The position numbers and the translations under genes were made by a program. The notes beneath the pieces are model-generated. The model was not told where the DNA came from and searched no databases. It was given only the letters and a program-made list of their open reading frames with translations. Below, piece after piece: positions 16,802 through 25,201 of a stretch of DNA of 64,000 nt (within the stretch, counting starts at the first letter, position 1; each line of letters opens with the position of its first letter). Location: contig RYFE02000003.1 of assembly GCA_004138175.2 (NCBI GenBank), forward strand, positions 1 through 64,000. Reading direction: 5' to 3'. The DNA comes from Chloroflexales bacterium ZM16-3 (lineage in GTDB: Bacteria > Chloroflexota > Chloroflexia > Chloroflexales > Chloroflexaceae).

Positions 16802-19372
16802 CTACTCCTTCCAGGTCGGCCCCGGCAGGTGATCGTCGCGGAGCAGGTGCTCGAAGAGCACCTGCGGCAGCGGCTCGCTGTAGAAGTAGCCCTGGATCAT
16901 GTCGCAGCCAGCGCTGTGCAGAAAGTCGCGCTGCGTAACCGTCTCCACACCCTCGGCCACAACACGCATGCCGAGCTGGTGGGCCAGGTTCATGATCGCG
17001 TTAATGATCGCCCGCCCGCTGTCATCGCGCTCTGTGCCGATGTCGAAGACAAAGGAGCGGTCGATCTTCAGGATGCTGATCGGCAGGCGCCGCAGGTAGG
17101 CCAGGGACGAGTAGCCCGTGCCGAAGTCGTCGATGGCCAGGGTGAGACCGATGTCACATAGCTTGTTAAGCATCTGGGCGACGCTGGACTGGTCGCCGAT
17201 CAACATGCTCTCGGTCAGCTCAAGCACGATCAGGCTCGGGTCGAGGCCGCTCTCGGCCACGATGGCGCTCAGGCTCTCGACAAAGTCAGGCTGCGAGAAC
17301 TGGATGATCGAGACATTCGCCGATATGAAGAGGGGCCGGTCGGGGCGCTGCCAGCGCCGCGCCTGGCGGAAGGCGTTGGCCATGCACCAGGCGTTGAAGG
17401 GGATGATCAGGCCGAGATCCTCGGCGAGCGGGATGAAACGGCTCGGCGGGATGATGCCCATGTCCGGGTGCTTCCAGCGCAGCAGCGACTCCATCCCCAC
17501 GATGCGGCCAGATCGGTCCACCTTGGGCTGGTAATAGGTGTCAAGCTCGTTGCGCTCTAGGGCACGGCGCAGGTAGTTCTCCAGGCGCAGGTGCTCCAGG
17601 GCGGTGCGATTCGTGGCCGAGTCGAAGAACTGGAAGCTGTTGCGCATCGTGCTCTTGGCGCGATACATCGCCACGTCGGCGCAGCGCTGGAGGCTATCGG
17701 CGTCCTCGCCGTCGGCGGGGTACATGCTTGCGCCGATGCTGGCGCTGACGAAGAGCTCGTTGCCGGCAATATGGAATGGCGGGTGGAGCAGCTCGTGGAG
17801 GCGGTGTGCCACCTTCGACACCTGTAGTGATCCGGTGATCTCGGTGAGCACCATCATAAACTCATCGCCGCCGCGGCGGGCAATCGTGTCGGCGCTGCGG
17901 ACGTAGCTCTCGAAGCGGCGGGCCAGCTGGATGAGCAGCGCGTCGCCGATGGTGTGGCCGAGCGTGTCGTTGATCTGCTTGAAGCGGTCGAGGTCGATGA
18001 ACAGCACGGCGATCATCCGGCCAGAGCGGCGGGTGGCCTCGATCGCCTGGTGCAGGCGCTCCTCGAAGAGCAGCCGGTTCGGCAGTCCGGTCAGGGCATC
18101 GTGGTGGGCCTGATAGGCCATCTGGCGCGTGTGCTCCTGCTGCTCCAGGGCGATCATCAGTAGCTGCTCGGCCAGCTCGATCACCTGGGTGTCATCCGCC
18201 CCTATGTGGGTGATCTCATGATGCGCGAGTACCAGGACGCCATCGACCTGGCCGGTGTGGGTGCGGATTGGCGCGATCCAGCAGTCTGCCACGCCGATGT
18301 CGGCGACAATCGCATTGATCTCGGCCCAGCGCGCATTGCCGGGCAGGTAGCGTTCGATTTTCCTGTGGCTTAGGCTATCACCGACGCGTGCGCGCGCCCA
18401 CACCTCCAGTTGCTCCAGCATATCGGCGGAGAGATCGGGGCTGGCGATGTGCTGCACCGGAGCCTCGGAGAACACTAGCGCCATGTAGATCATGCCGGGG
18501 TAGCGATGGGAGATCATCGTGAGAATCTGCTGGCTCACCACGTCGATCTTCTGGCTGCGGGCCACCAGTTCAAGCACCTGCCGACGCTCGTTGCTGAGGA
18601 TCTCGGCCTGCATGCGGCGGGTAATGTCCTCGTGGGCTGCCACCACGCGAACATGCTCGTCATCGCCGAAGCGGGTGACGCGGAGTGTGAACCACATCTG
18701 ACGATCCCGGAAGTGACAGGGGTAGTCTAGGTGGAAGTGCGTCTGCGTGCCTGCGATCACCGCGCGGATGCCAGCCGCCGCCGCGTGGGCGATGAGCGCG
18801 TCCTCGCCCTCGGATACGGCGTCACAGACGGACAGGTAGTTGTAGCCCACGCCGCTGCTGTAGGGGTTGTGGCCTGCGCTGCGGGCAAACGCCTGCCAGG
18901 CGTGGTTCACCGCCATAATCGTGCCTGCACCGTCGAGGATGGCGATATGGGCCGAGAGGGCGTCGAGCGTCGAGCGGAGGAACTGCTGCGACTCGATCAG
19001 CAGCTGCTCGGTGCGCTTGCGCTCGGTAATATCGTAGAGGGTCGCCAGGAAGGCGGGTCCGCCTTCCAGCGTGATCGACTGGATGTGCATCGCCACCATG
19101 ACCACGCTGCCGCTAGGGCGGATGATCTCTAGGTCAGTCGTCTCATGGGTGACAATAGGGAAGCCAAAGGTGAAACCGACGAGATGATCGCGGCTGCGCC
19201 CGAACAGTGCCTCTGCGGCGGGGTTGGCGAAGCGCACAATGCCGTCTGAGTCGAGAACCAGAAGCGAGTCGTCACTCTGCGTGGTGATTGCACGGAGGAC
19301 AGCGCTTTCATCAATAGGAGTTTCATTAAGTGGGACGATCTGGTTTGTAATACTTGAATAGCCCTCTTTCAT
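16802..19372 (-). CDS. PAS-PAS-GAF-GGDEF-EAL c-di-GMP signalling protein
   Basis: 856 residues. PAS1 (about 20-115), PAS2 (about 130-250, with YPCH and WFTLRV), GAF-like (about 262-412), GGDEF (about 420-580) and EAL (about 598-850). GGDEF is intact at 501-505 with an inhibitory-site RSAD at 492-495. The EAL motif reads ESL (628-630), but DDFGTGYSSLAYL, KIDRSF and AEGVET are kept. Thus it can plausibly make and perhaps degrade c-di-GMP. ATG 19372 has GGAG 7 bases upstream. It lies downstream of kaiC on the same strand, separated by repeat B, and shares its two-PAS module with the gene that heads the locus. Confidence 0.92.
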   Translation of the reverse strand: MKEGYSSITNQIVPLNETPIDESAVLRAITTQSDDSLLVLDSDGIVRFANPAAEALFGRSRDHLVGFTFGFPIVTHETTDLEIIRPSGSVVMVAMHIQSITLEGGPAFLATLYDITERKRTEQLLIESQQFLRSTLDALSAHIAILDGAGTIMAVNHAWQAFARSAGHNPYSSGVGYNYLSVCDAVSEGEDALIAHAAAAGIRAVIAGTQTHFHLDYPCHFRDRQMWFTLRVTRFGDDEHVRVVAAHEDITRRMQAEILSNERRQVLELVARSQKIDVVSQQILTMISHRYPGMIYMALVFSEAPVQHIASPDLSADMLEQLEVWARARVGDSLSHRKIERYLPGNARWAEINAIVADIGVADCWIAPIRTHTGQVDGVLVLAHHEITHIGADDTQVIELAEQLLMIALEQQEHTRQMAYQAHHDALTGLPNRLLFEERLHQAIEATRRSGRMIAVLFIDLDRFKQINDTLGHTIGDALLIQLARRFESYVRSADTIARRGGDEFMMVLTEITGSLQVSKVAHRLHELLHPPFHIAGNELFVSASIGASMYPADGEDADSLQRCADVAMYRAKSTMRNSFQFFDSATNRTALEHLRLENYLRRALERNELDTYYQPKVDRSGRIVGMESLLRWKHPDMGIIPPSRFIPLAEDLGLIIPFNAWCMANAFRQARRWQRPDRPLFISANVSIIQFSQPDFVESLSAIVAESGLDPSLIVLELTESMLIGDQSSVAQMLNKLCDIGLTLAIDDFGTGYSSLAYLRRLPISILKIDRSFVFDIGTERDDSGRAIINAIMNLAHQLGMRVVAEGVETVTQRDFLHSAGCDMIQGYFYSEPLPQVLFEHLLRDDHLPGPTWKE

Positions 19373-19458
19373 GAGGCTTCTCCGACCGCAGCAGGTGGTG
19401 TGTTATCACGAAACTACCGCTGAGTCCGTTGCGTTTCTGGTGTTGAATATGATTAATA

Positions 19459-19604
19459 GCAATACCGCAGAAGTCGCCCTGCGTGGCGTCGCCCGGAGGC
19501 TGAAGCTGCGGGCTAGCGGTCTGCGAAGGCCGCATGCGGCCTTCGTCGGAGAGAGCCCGCCCGTTTACGGGCTGGGGCGCCCTGGGTGACTTTTGAGGTG
19601 TTGC
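19459..19604. repeat. Dispersed repeat family B, copy 2
   Basis: 146 bp between kaiC and the GGDEF-EAL gene. Outer ends GCAATACCGCAGAAGTC and, reversed, GCAACACCTCAAAAGTC are terminal inverted repeats; inside are the GCCCGG...CTGAAG arm, a shorter core palindrome (AAGGCCGCATGCGGCCTT) and the CCCGTTTACGGG arm. This copy shows the element ends best. Confidence 0.8.
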
Positions 19605-19642
19605 CATTAATAGCAGGGGGAGGCGCGTCATCACGACGTGCC

Positions 19643-21172
19643 TCAGCTCCCGGCATCATCTTTGAACAGGTTGCCGAGGCGCTCGATCTCGCTTGGGGCG
19701 GTATGGATGAATTGCCCGGAGAGAATGCCTGAGATCGTGCGAAAGGGCTTGCCAATATGCAGGCCGTGGCCGTCGATCATGAACTCACGAATCTCTTTAT
19801 CGTGAGCTGATCCGCGCATCTTCAGCACCGTCAGGCCGCGGCGCATCTCGCCGAAGAGCTCGACGTAGCGCATAAGAATGATCGAGTCGGTGATCGTCGA
19901 GATATGTGCCTCAGTGATCGAGGTGCCGCCCAGCAGCGTCGGCGTGGTGGAGGTGAACAGCCCGACCACCTCTTGGTGCTTGATGAACGAGGTCAGCCCG
20001 ATCACAAACTCGCGGAAGCCCTTCATCGTCGAGACCCGCTCAAGGGCCGAGAGGCTATCGATCGCCACGCGCTGCGGTCGGAAGGTCTCGATCTCCTTCT
20101 TCATGAGGATCAGCTGATCTTCCAGGCTGGCCGACTCGGGGTAGTTGCAGATAACCCGCATCTGGCCGGTGGACTCATACTCCTCAAAGTCGAACCCCCA
20201 GCCCGTCGCGTTGCGGAAGAGCTGGTCGCGGCTCTCCTCAAAGGCGAAGAGCAGCACGCGCTCGCCCTGGGCCGCCCCCGAGGCCAGGAAGGTCGTGGCC
20301 ATGAGCGTTTTGCCGGTGCCGGTCGCCCCCGACACAAGGATGACCGAGTCGCGGAAGAATCCGCCGCCGCACATATGGTCGATGTCCGAGTTGCCAGATT
20401 GCATGCGCAGGTTCGAGGAGCGCTGCTTGAGCTCGATCGCCGAGAGCGGGATGACAACCACCCCCTCGCCGGGGATGACGGTGAAGGGGAAGCTGCCCTT
20501 CTGGTGCGAGGTGCCGCGAAACTTGAGAATCTCGATCGTGCGTCGGCGCTTCTCCTCCTCGATCGGGTTGCGCAGGATCACCACATCATCGGTGACAAAC
20601 TCCTCCACGCCGTAGCGCCCGATCTCGCCATACTCCTGGGTGCGCTCAGCGGTGAGGATGGCCGTCACCCCCATGCGGCGCATTGCGGCGACGATCCGCA
20701 GCAGCTCGCTACGGATCATCTGGCTATTCTCCATACGCGCAAAGATCGCCCCCAGCGAGTCGAGGACAACCCGGACGGCGCCCACCCGCGCCACGGCATA
20801 GGTGATGCGGGACAGCAGGCCGCCCAGATCGTACGCGCCGCGCACGATCTCCTCGGACTCGGGCTGCGGCGACACATCGACGAAGGCCCACTTGTTCTGC
20901 GCCTCCCAGGCGGCGATATCCCAGCCGAAGCCGACCATATTGCGCCGTAGGGCGTCGGGCGACTCCTCGAAGGTGATGAAGACGCCAGACTCGTTGAACT
21001 GCTGGATGCCCGCAGCGAGGAACTGCGTGGCAAAGACCGTCTTCGCGCTGCCGGCGGTTCCCGAGACGAGCGTGGTGCGGCCGCGCGGCAGCCCGCCGTT
21101 GGCGATGTGGTCGAACCCTGTGATGCCAGTGGGAAGCTTGGCGATAGGAAATGTCGAGGTTGATACTGTCAT
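19643..21172 (-). CDS. kaiC: Circadian clock ATPase/autokinase KaiC
   Basis: 509 residues, two RecA-like halves as in cyanobacterial KaiC (519). CI: P-loop GTAGSAKT (38-45) and FEES (68-71). CII: GATGTGKT (282-289) and FEES (311-314). The phosphorylation segment SITEAHISTITDSIILMRYVE places Ser425/Thr426 at the positions of Ser431/Thr432 of Synechococcus KaiC, and Thr420 at Thr426. The tail PFRTISGILSG resembles the KaiA-binding A-loop. ATG 21172 is used. It follows kaiB by 226 bp on the same strand. Genuine KaiC rather than a distant RadA/KaiC-like ATPase, judging by the CII phospho-segment and tail. Confidence 0.95.
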   Translation of the reverse strand: MTVSTSTFPIAKLPTGITGFDHIANGGLPRGRTTLVSGTAGSAKTVFATQFLAAGIQQFNESGVFITFEESPDALRRNMVGFGWDIAAWEAQNKWAFVDVSPQPESEEIVRGAYDLGGLLSRITYAVARVGAVRVVLDSLGAIFARMENSQMIRSELLRIVAAMRRMGVTAILTAERTQEYGEIGRYGVEEFVTDDVVILRNPIEEEKRRRTIEILKFRGTSHQKGSFPFTVIPGEGVVVIPLSAIELKQRSSNLRMQSGNSDIDHMCGGGFFRDSVILVSGATGTGKTLMATTFLASGAAQGERVLLFAFEESRDQLFRNATGWGFDFEEYESTGQMRVICNYPESASLEDQLILMKKEIETFRPQRVAIDSLSALERVSTMKGFREFVIGLTSFIKHQEVVGLFTSTTPTLLGGTSITEAHISTITDSIILMRYVELFGEMRRGLTVLKMRGSAHDKEIREFMIDGHGLHIGKPFRTISGILSGQFIHTAPSEIERLGNLFKDDAGS

Positions 21173-21276
21173 AGTTTTATGTGCGAGTTACCGGGTTAGT
21201 GCGAGATATGAGCACTGATTTTCGGGCATTCGCTGTTGGTGTGAATAAGTACTGAAGACAGACAACTGCTAACTGC

Positions 21277-21294
21277 GGTCGGTGGTCGGTGGTT
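21277..21294. repeat. Heptamer tract (GGTCGGT) between kaiB and kaiC
   Basis: Two exact GGTCGGT units and a degenerate third in the 226-bp gap. A small GGGAGGG-type inverted repeat lies nearby at about 21347-21365. Confidence 0.55.
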
Positions 21295-21398
21295 GAACAG
21301 GAAACCTTCTTCTGGAATGGTGTACGAGCAGTAGGTATCTGTTCGGGGAGGGGCAAGCCCTCCCATCGGACATCTGGCACATGGGCAGTGGTGAGCCG

Positions 21399-21686
21399 CT
21401 AGGACATAGACACAGGAGGAAGGTTCAATGCGGTGAGCAGCCCTTCAGTATCGGCGAGATCGCCAATGATTCGGCGCTGCGGCAGGGGCGACTCTTTGAT
21501 CAGTGTTGGTGTCGCAAAGATCTGACGCTCCTCGGCCTGCTGTGGATCGGTGATTACATCAATGATAACAAGCTCACACGGGTAGTCGCCGAGGCGATCC
21601 GTGATAAGCTGCTGCAACGTGGCGATGGCGCGCTCCGTACGCGGCGTGCGCCCGGCAATAAAAAGCTGAAGAACAATAGTGCTCAC
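21399..21686 (-). CDS. kaiB: Circadian clock protein KaiB
   Basis: 95 residues, thioredoxin-like KaiB fold. LQLFIAGRTPRTERAIATL, the acidic VIDVITDPQQAEE segment, FATPTLIKESPLPQRRIIGDL and the terminal LLTAL match KaiB closely, including the ATPTL and RRIIGDL signatures. Start is GTG 21686; no strong ribosome site is visible. KaiB binds the CI ring of phosphorylated KaiC and antagonises KaiA in cyanobacteria. It is 64 bp downstream of the PAS/KaiA-RsbU-fold gene and may also have its own promoter (21719-21747). Confidence 0.95.
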   Translation of the reverse strand: MSTIVLQLFIAGRTPRTERAIATLQQLITDRLGDYPCELVIIDVITDPQQAEERQIFATPTLIKESPLPQRRIIGDLADTEGLLTALNLPPVSMS

Positions 21687-21714
21687 GGATGTCAGCCTAT
21701 CACATTCATCGCGA

Positions 21715-21747
21715 GGTTATCATAACCGAATCTTGATGATATGCAAA
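21715..21747 (-). promoter_or_regulatory. Possible kaiB promoter with palindromic -10
   Basis: Minus strand: TTTGCA (21747-21742), 17-bp spacer, TATGAT (21724-21719). The -10 is the centre of a perfect palindrome GGTTATCATAACC (21715-21727), so a bound protein would block it. Confidence 0.45.
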
Positions 21748-21750
21748 TAT

Positions 21751-22947
21751 TCATAGCGTAACCTCATCACGATAGTATGCCACAAGATAGCCCATCAGCT
21801 GAAGCGCGAGAACTCTACCCTCCTCAAGGTATGCCTGCTGCCGCTCAAGCGAAGCACCAAAGCTTCGGCTACGCAGCGACGCCAGATGCATCTCGACCAC
21901 ATCGCGGGCTGCGGCGTGCTGTTGGCCCAGGTAGGTTGCCAGGGTGCGCGTGGGGAGATCAACATCGGGGACGAGCGCAAAGCCGCGCGCGTCGACGGCT
22001 TTCTCTAGTATATCGCTGTAGCGGTTGATACAGATCTGGAAGGTGTCGGGGTTATCTGTGCGCAGCGACGAGTCGGCGCGCTGCGGGCGGGCGATGGAGC
22101 GCGCGCGCTGCGCGCTCGATATCGCGCTGACGGCGAGCAGCTCGCGCTCGCGAGCCTGGAGCTGCTCGCGCAGTGTCTCGGCCTCGGCGATGGCCCAGGC
22201 GTGACGCCGCTGCTCGGTAATATCTGTGTGCGAGATCACGAGGCCGCGCCGCTGGCCGTAGAGCGGCACCGCTCGCATATGGAACCAGCGCTCTGTATCG
22301 GGGCTGTTGCACGGATACTCCAGCTCGAAGATGGGCAGATCGCCGTGCAGGACACGGCGCATCCCATCCAGCACCGTGGGCACCTCCACCGACTCATCGC
22401 TTGAGGATGTGGCGCAGATAGAAAAGTAGTTCGCGCCCACGCCAGTGGTGAGCAGCTGAGGGTCGCCATTCTCGACTGCAAACTGACGCCAAGCGTCATT
22501 CGCCATAACAATGGTGCCGTTCTCATCGAGCACGGCAATATGATGCGAGAGCGAGTTGAGGATCGCCCGGCTAAAGCCCTCCGCGTCGCGCAGGGTCTCC
22601 TGGATGCGGTGCTGCTCCGTCAGGTCGCGCAGCACGATCAGCTGCGCTGGCGCGCCCATCCATGTGATGGATGCCGCCCGCATCTCGGCCGCGATCAGCG
22701 CGCCGTTCGCCTGGAGCAGGCTGATCTCTGCCACCTCGCCAACCATAAAGGGCAGGCCAAACGGCTGCCCGAGCAGGTTGCTTGCCTTGCGGCGCAACAG
22801 AACCTCGGCGGTAGCGTTCACCACGCACACGCGGCCATCATCATCGACGATAATCATCCCGTCGAGGCTGGTATTCACCACTGCCTGAAGTCGGGCGTCC
22901 GCATCAGCATCGATAGCCGTCGGCGGCTGGTAGTTTGTTTCTTCCAT
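21751..22947 (-). CDS. PAS-PAS protein with KaiA/RsbU-type helical C-domain
   Basis: 398 residues from ATG 22947 (TTG 22953 would add two). PAS1 (about 18-115) and PAS2 (about 120-250; YPCNSPDTERWFHMR) are followed by a short coiled segment (about 250-275) and a helical domain (about 309-398). That domain, from RYSDILEKAV through VVEMHLASLRSRSF to LALQLMGYLVAYYRDEV, has the spacing of hydrophobic and Glu/His residues seen in the KaiA C-terminal domain and in the RsbU N-terminal domain, which share a fold. No kinase, phosphatase or GGDEF domain is present. Sitting first in a kaiB-kaiC locus, it is a candidate KaiA analogue carrying light, redox or metabolite sensing by PAS. Family assignment of the C-domain is by eye; an RsbU-like RsbT-binding role is the alternative. 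Confidence 0.72.
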   Translation of the reverse strand: MEETNYQPPTAIDADADARLQAVVNTSLDGMIIVDDDGRVCVVNATAEVLLRRKASNLLGQPFGLPFMVGEVAEISLLQANGALIAAEMRAASITWMGAPAQLIVLRDLTEQHRIQETLRDAEGFSRAILNSLSHHIAVLDENGTIVMANDAWRQFAVENGDPQLLTTGVGANYFSICATSSSDESVEVPTVLDGMRRVLHGDLPIFELEYPCNSPDTERWFHMRAVPLYGQRRGLVISHTDITEQRRHAWAIAEAETLREQLQARERELLAVSAISSAQRARSIARPQRADSSLRTDNPDTFQICINRYSDILEKAVDARGFALVPDVDLPTRTLATYLGQQHAAARDVVEMHLASLRSRSFGASLERQQAYLEEGRVLALQLMGYLVAYYRDEVTL

Positions 22948-23006
22948 TCGCAATTCTTTGTAGGGGCAGCGGGAACCGCCCAGCGCCGAAGATACGGAAT
23001 ATTACC

Positions 23007-23035
23007 ATGATGATAGATGCTGACATACCTGTCAA
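23007..23035 (-). promoter_or_regulatory. Promoter of the kai locus
   Basis: Minus strand TTGACA (23035-23030), 17-bp spacer, CATCAT (23012-23007), about 55 bp upstream of the PAS/KaiA-RsbU gene. Confidence 0.65.
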
Positions 23036-23058
23036 GGGTAGTGCATAGAGGTAATCAA

Positions 23059-23093
23059 AAGGGCGGGGGCGGCTGAGCCGCCCCCGCGCCCTT
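23059..23093. terminator. Terminator hairpin of the pot operon
   Basis: Core arms GGGGGCGGCT and AGCCGCCCCC (23065-23074, 23076-23085) with outer AAGGGC/GCCCTT pairing, just downstream of the potD stop on the minus strand. Confidence 0.7.
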
Positions 23094-23113
23094 CCTAGTG
23101 CTATGCGTCTGGG

Positions 23114-24265
23114 CTACTCACCCTTCACCACAGTCCAGAGATCCGTGAATGCGGTGGTCTTCTCGTTGCGCACGGCCCACTCCAGGCGCTTGATCATCTC
23201 CGCGTCGGGGGCGAAGCCCTGGGCGTAGAGATCCTTAATATCCTGCGAGAGTAGGTCGACCGCATCCTTATTGGGCGAGAGATAGCCGATATACTCGGTA
23301 TTGCGCGCGGCGATGTCTGGGCGCATTAGGAAGTTGATAAAGACGTGAGCGGTGTAGGCGTTGGGCGAGTCCTTGAGGATGGCCAGGTTGTCCATCCAGA
23401 TCATACCGCCCTCTTTTGGCATGGTGAACATAATATCCGCATTGCCCGAGAACTCGTCGCCCAGGCCGTTGTGGGCCTGGATGGCCTGGCCGCTCCATGC
23501 GTGGGCGATCACATACTCGCCCGAGGCCAGCTTACGGTTTACGTCCGAGCTGTTGTATGCGGCCAGGAAGGGTTTCTGGGCGATCAGCAGATCCTCGGCG
23601 GCTTTCAGGTCGGCCGGGTCGGTGTCGTTGAGTGACTTGCCGAGGTACTTGAGGGCTGCGCCCGGCGACTCGCGCTCGTCATCGAGCATGCTGAACTTGC
23701 CCTTGTACTTCTCGATCTGGGCCGGGTCGAACAGGGCCGCCCAGCTGTCCACCCCATCGGGGAAGTCCTGCTTGTTGTAGGCGATCCCGCTGATCCCGTA
23801 CATGTAGGGCACCGAGTTGACATTGCCCTCGTCGAAGTACTTGTTCAGCAGGTCGGGGTTCATGTGGCTGATGTTGGGCAGCAGGCTCTTGTCGAGCGGG
23901 ATGATCAGCCCCTCGGCGGCCATCGTCGTCACCGCATAGTCCGAGGGCACCACAAGGTCGTAGCCGGAGTTGCCGGCGCGCACCTTGGCGATCATATCCT
24001 CGTTCTGGTCGTAGGTGTCGAGCGTCACCTTGACGCCGTACTCCTTCTCGAAGTCGTCGAGGATGCTCGGGTCGATGTAGTCCGACCAGTTGTAGAAGAA
24101 CAGCTCCTTAGCGAGCTTGCTCGTGTCCACATCGCCGCTGGCGGCCGCGCCGCTTGGGGAATCTGTCGAGGCTGCCGGGGCGCTGGCCGGGGCGCTGGCC
24201 GGGGCGGAGCCACAGGCACTAAGCATAACCAGGGCCATCGCGAGTAGTGGGATCCAACGTTTCAT
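23114..24265 (-). CDS. potD: Spermidine/putrescine-binding lipoprotein
   Basis: 383 residues. A lipoprotein signal with lipobox LSAC (Cys18) and an Ala/Ser/Pro linker (to about 50) lead into a PotD/PotF-type periplasmic-binding fold: LFFYNWSDYIDPSILDDFEKEYGV, YDLVVPSDYAV, YMYGISGIAYNKQDFP, and a C-lobe with WSGQAIQA and PKEGGMIWMDNLAILKDSP. It captures polyamine for PotABC. It is the last gene of the operon, 75 bp after potC with a 19-bp hairpin in the gap, an arrangement that often gives the binding protein its own mRNA stability. Polyamine specificity is inferred from family. Confidence 0.92.
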   Translation of the reverse strand: MKRWIPLLAMALVMLSACGSAPASAPASAPAASTDSPSGAAASGDVDTSKLAKELFFYNWSDYIDPSILDDFEKEYGVKVTLDTYDQNEDMIAKVRAGNSGYDLVVPSDYAVTTMAAEGLIIPLDKSLLPNISHMNPDLLNKYFDEGNVNSVPYMYGISGIAYNKQDFPDGVDSWAALFDPAQIEKYKGKFSMLDDERESPGAALKYLGKSLNDTDPADLKAAEDLLIAQKPFLAAYNSSDVNRKLASGEYVIAHAWSGQAIQAHNGLGDEFSGNADIMFTMPKEGGMIWMDNLAILKDSPNAYTAHVFINFLMRPDIAARNTEYIGYLSPNKDAVDLLSQDIKDLYAQGFAPDAEMIKRLEWAVRNEKTTAFTDLWTVVKGE

Positions 24266-24298
24266 CGGGGGGTCTCCTCCTGAACAAGAACACCATCT

Positions 24299-24339
24299 GG
24301 ATGGCTTGAGGGAGGGCTTTGCCCTCCCTCAAGCCATCC
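24299..24339. terminator. 19-bp perfect hairpin between potC and potD
   Basis: Arms 24299-24317 and 24321-24339 with loop TTT, inside the operon. No long U-tract on the transcribed strand, so it may be a partial terminator or a 3' stabiliser for potABC mRNA. Confidence 0.65.
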
Positions 24340-24340
24340 C

Positions 24341-25201
24341 CTACCGTCTCCGCTGGGCGAGCTGTGAGAGTCCGACGAGGGCAATCGAGATGATCAGCAT
24401 GAGCGTGGAGATCGCGTTGATCTCGGGGGTGACGGCGCGGCGTACCTTGTTGTAGACCTCAACGGGCAGCAGCGAGGTGCCGGGGCCAGAGAGAAACAGG
24501 CTGATGATGAAGTCGTCGAGCGAGAGCGTGAAGGCCAGCAACGCCCCGCCGATGATGCCGGGCAGGATGAGCGGGAAGGTGATCCGCCAGAAGGTCTGCC
24601 AGCCGCTGGCCCCGAGGTCCTGGGCGGCCTCCTCAAGCCGACGGTCGAAGTTCTTCAGGCTGGTGCGCACCACCACCACCACAAATGAGATGCTGAAGGC
24701 GATATGCGCGATGATCACCGTGGTCAGATTGCGGCGGATGGGCGTGCCGGTGATCGACTGGATAAGGTCAAAGGCGAAGGCCGAGAAGGCCAGCAGCGCC
24801 ACGGCCATGACGATCTCGGGGATGACGATTGGCAGGTAGAGCAGGGCGTCCATACCAGAGCGGCCAGGGAAGCGGTAGCGCTCCATCGCCAGGGCGGTGA
24901 GCGTGCCGATGATCGTGGATGCCACCGTGGAGATGAGGGCCACATACAGCGTGTTGAGGGCCGCGCCCATCAGGCGCTCATTGGCGAAGAGGCGGGCGTA
25001 CCAGTCCAGGGTGAAGCCCGTCCAGCGCACGCCAAACTGGTCGCTGGTGAAGGAGAAGATCACCAGGATGGCGATCGGCACATAGAGGAAGGTGTAGAGC
25101 AGCACGGCGTTAGCGAGGAGGGCAAACCCGCCCAGCGAGGTGCGCTCGCTGGCGCTGGCGGGGCGGGCGACCGTCTTCGTCTGCGAGGTGGCCTCGATCA
25201 T
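24341..25201 (-). CDS. potC: Polyamine ABC transporter permease PotC
   Basis: 286 residues with six membrane helices. The ABC-permease EAA loop reads EEAAQDLGASGWQTFWRITFPLILPG, the ATPase docking site. FTLDWYARLFANERL and LSLDDFIISLFLSGPG are typical of PotC/PotI. Its start overlaps the potB stop (ATGA at 25198-25201), showing coupled translation. Confidence 0.93.
   Translation of the reverse strand: MIEATSQTKTVARPASASERTSLGGFALLANAVLLYTFLYVPIAILVIFSFTSDQFGVRWTGFTLDWYARLFANERLMGAALNTLYVALISTVASTIIGTLTALAMERYRFPGRSGMDALLYLPIVIPEIVMAVALLAFSAFAFDLIQSITGTPIRRNLTTVIIAHIAFSISFVVVVVRTSLKNFDRRLEEAAQDLGASGWQTFWRITFPLILPGIIGGALLAFTLSLDDFIISLFLSGPGTSLLPVEVYNKVRRAVTPEINAISTLMLIISIALVGLSQLAQRRR

Noticed and set aside
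19904-20950. 348-residue frame antisense to kaiC
   Set aside because: Mirror of a well-supported KaiC; low-complexity composition and no ribosome site.
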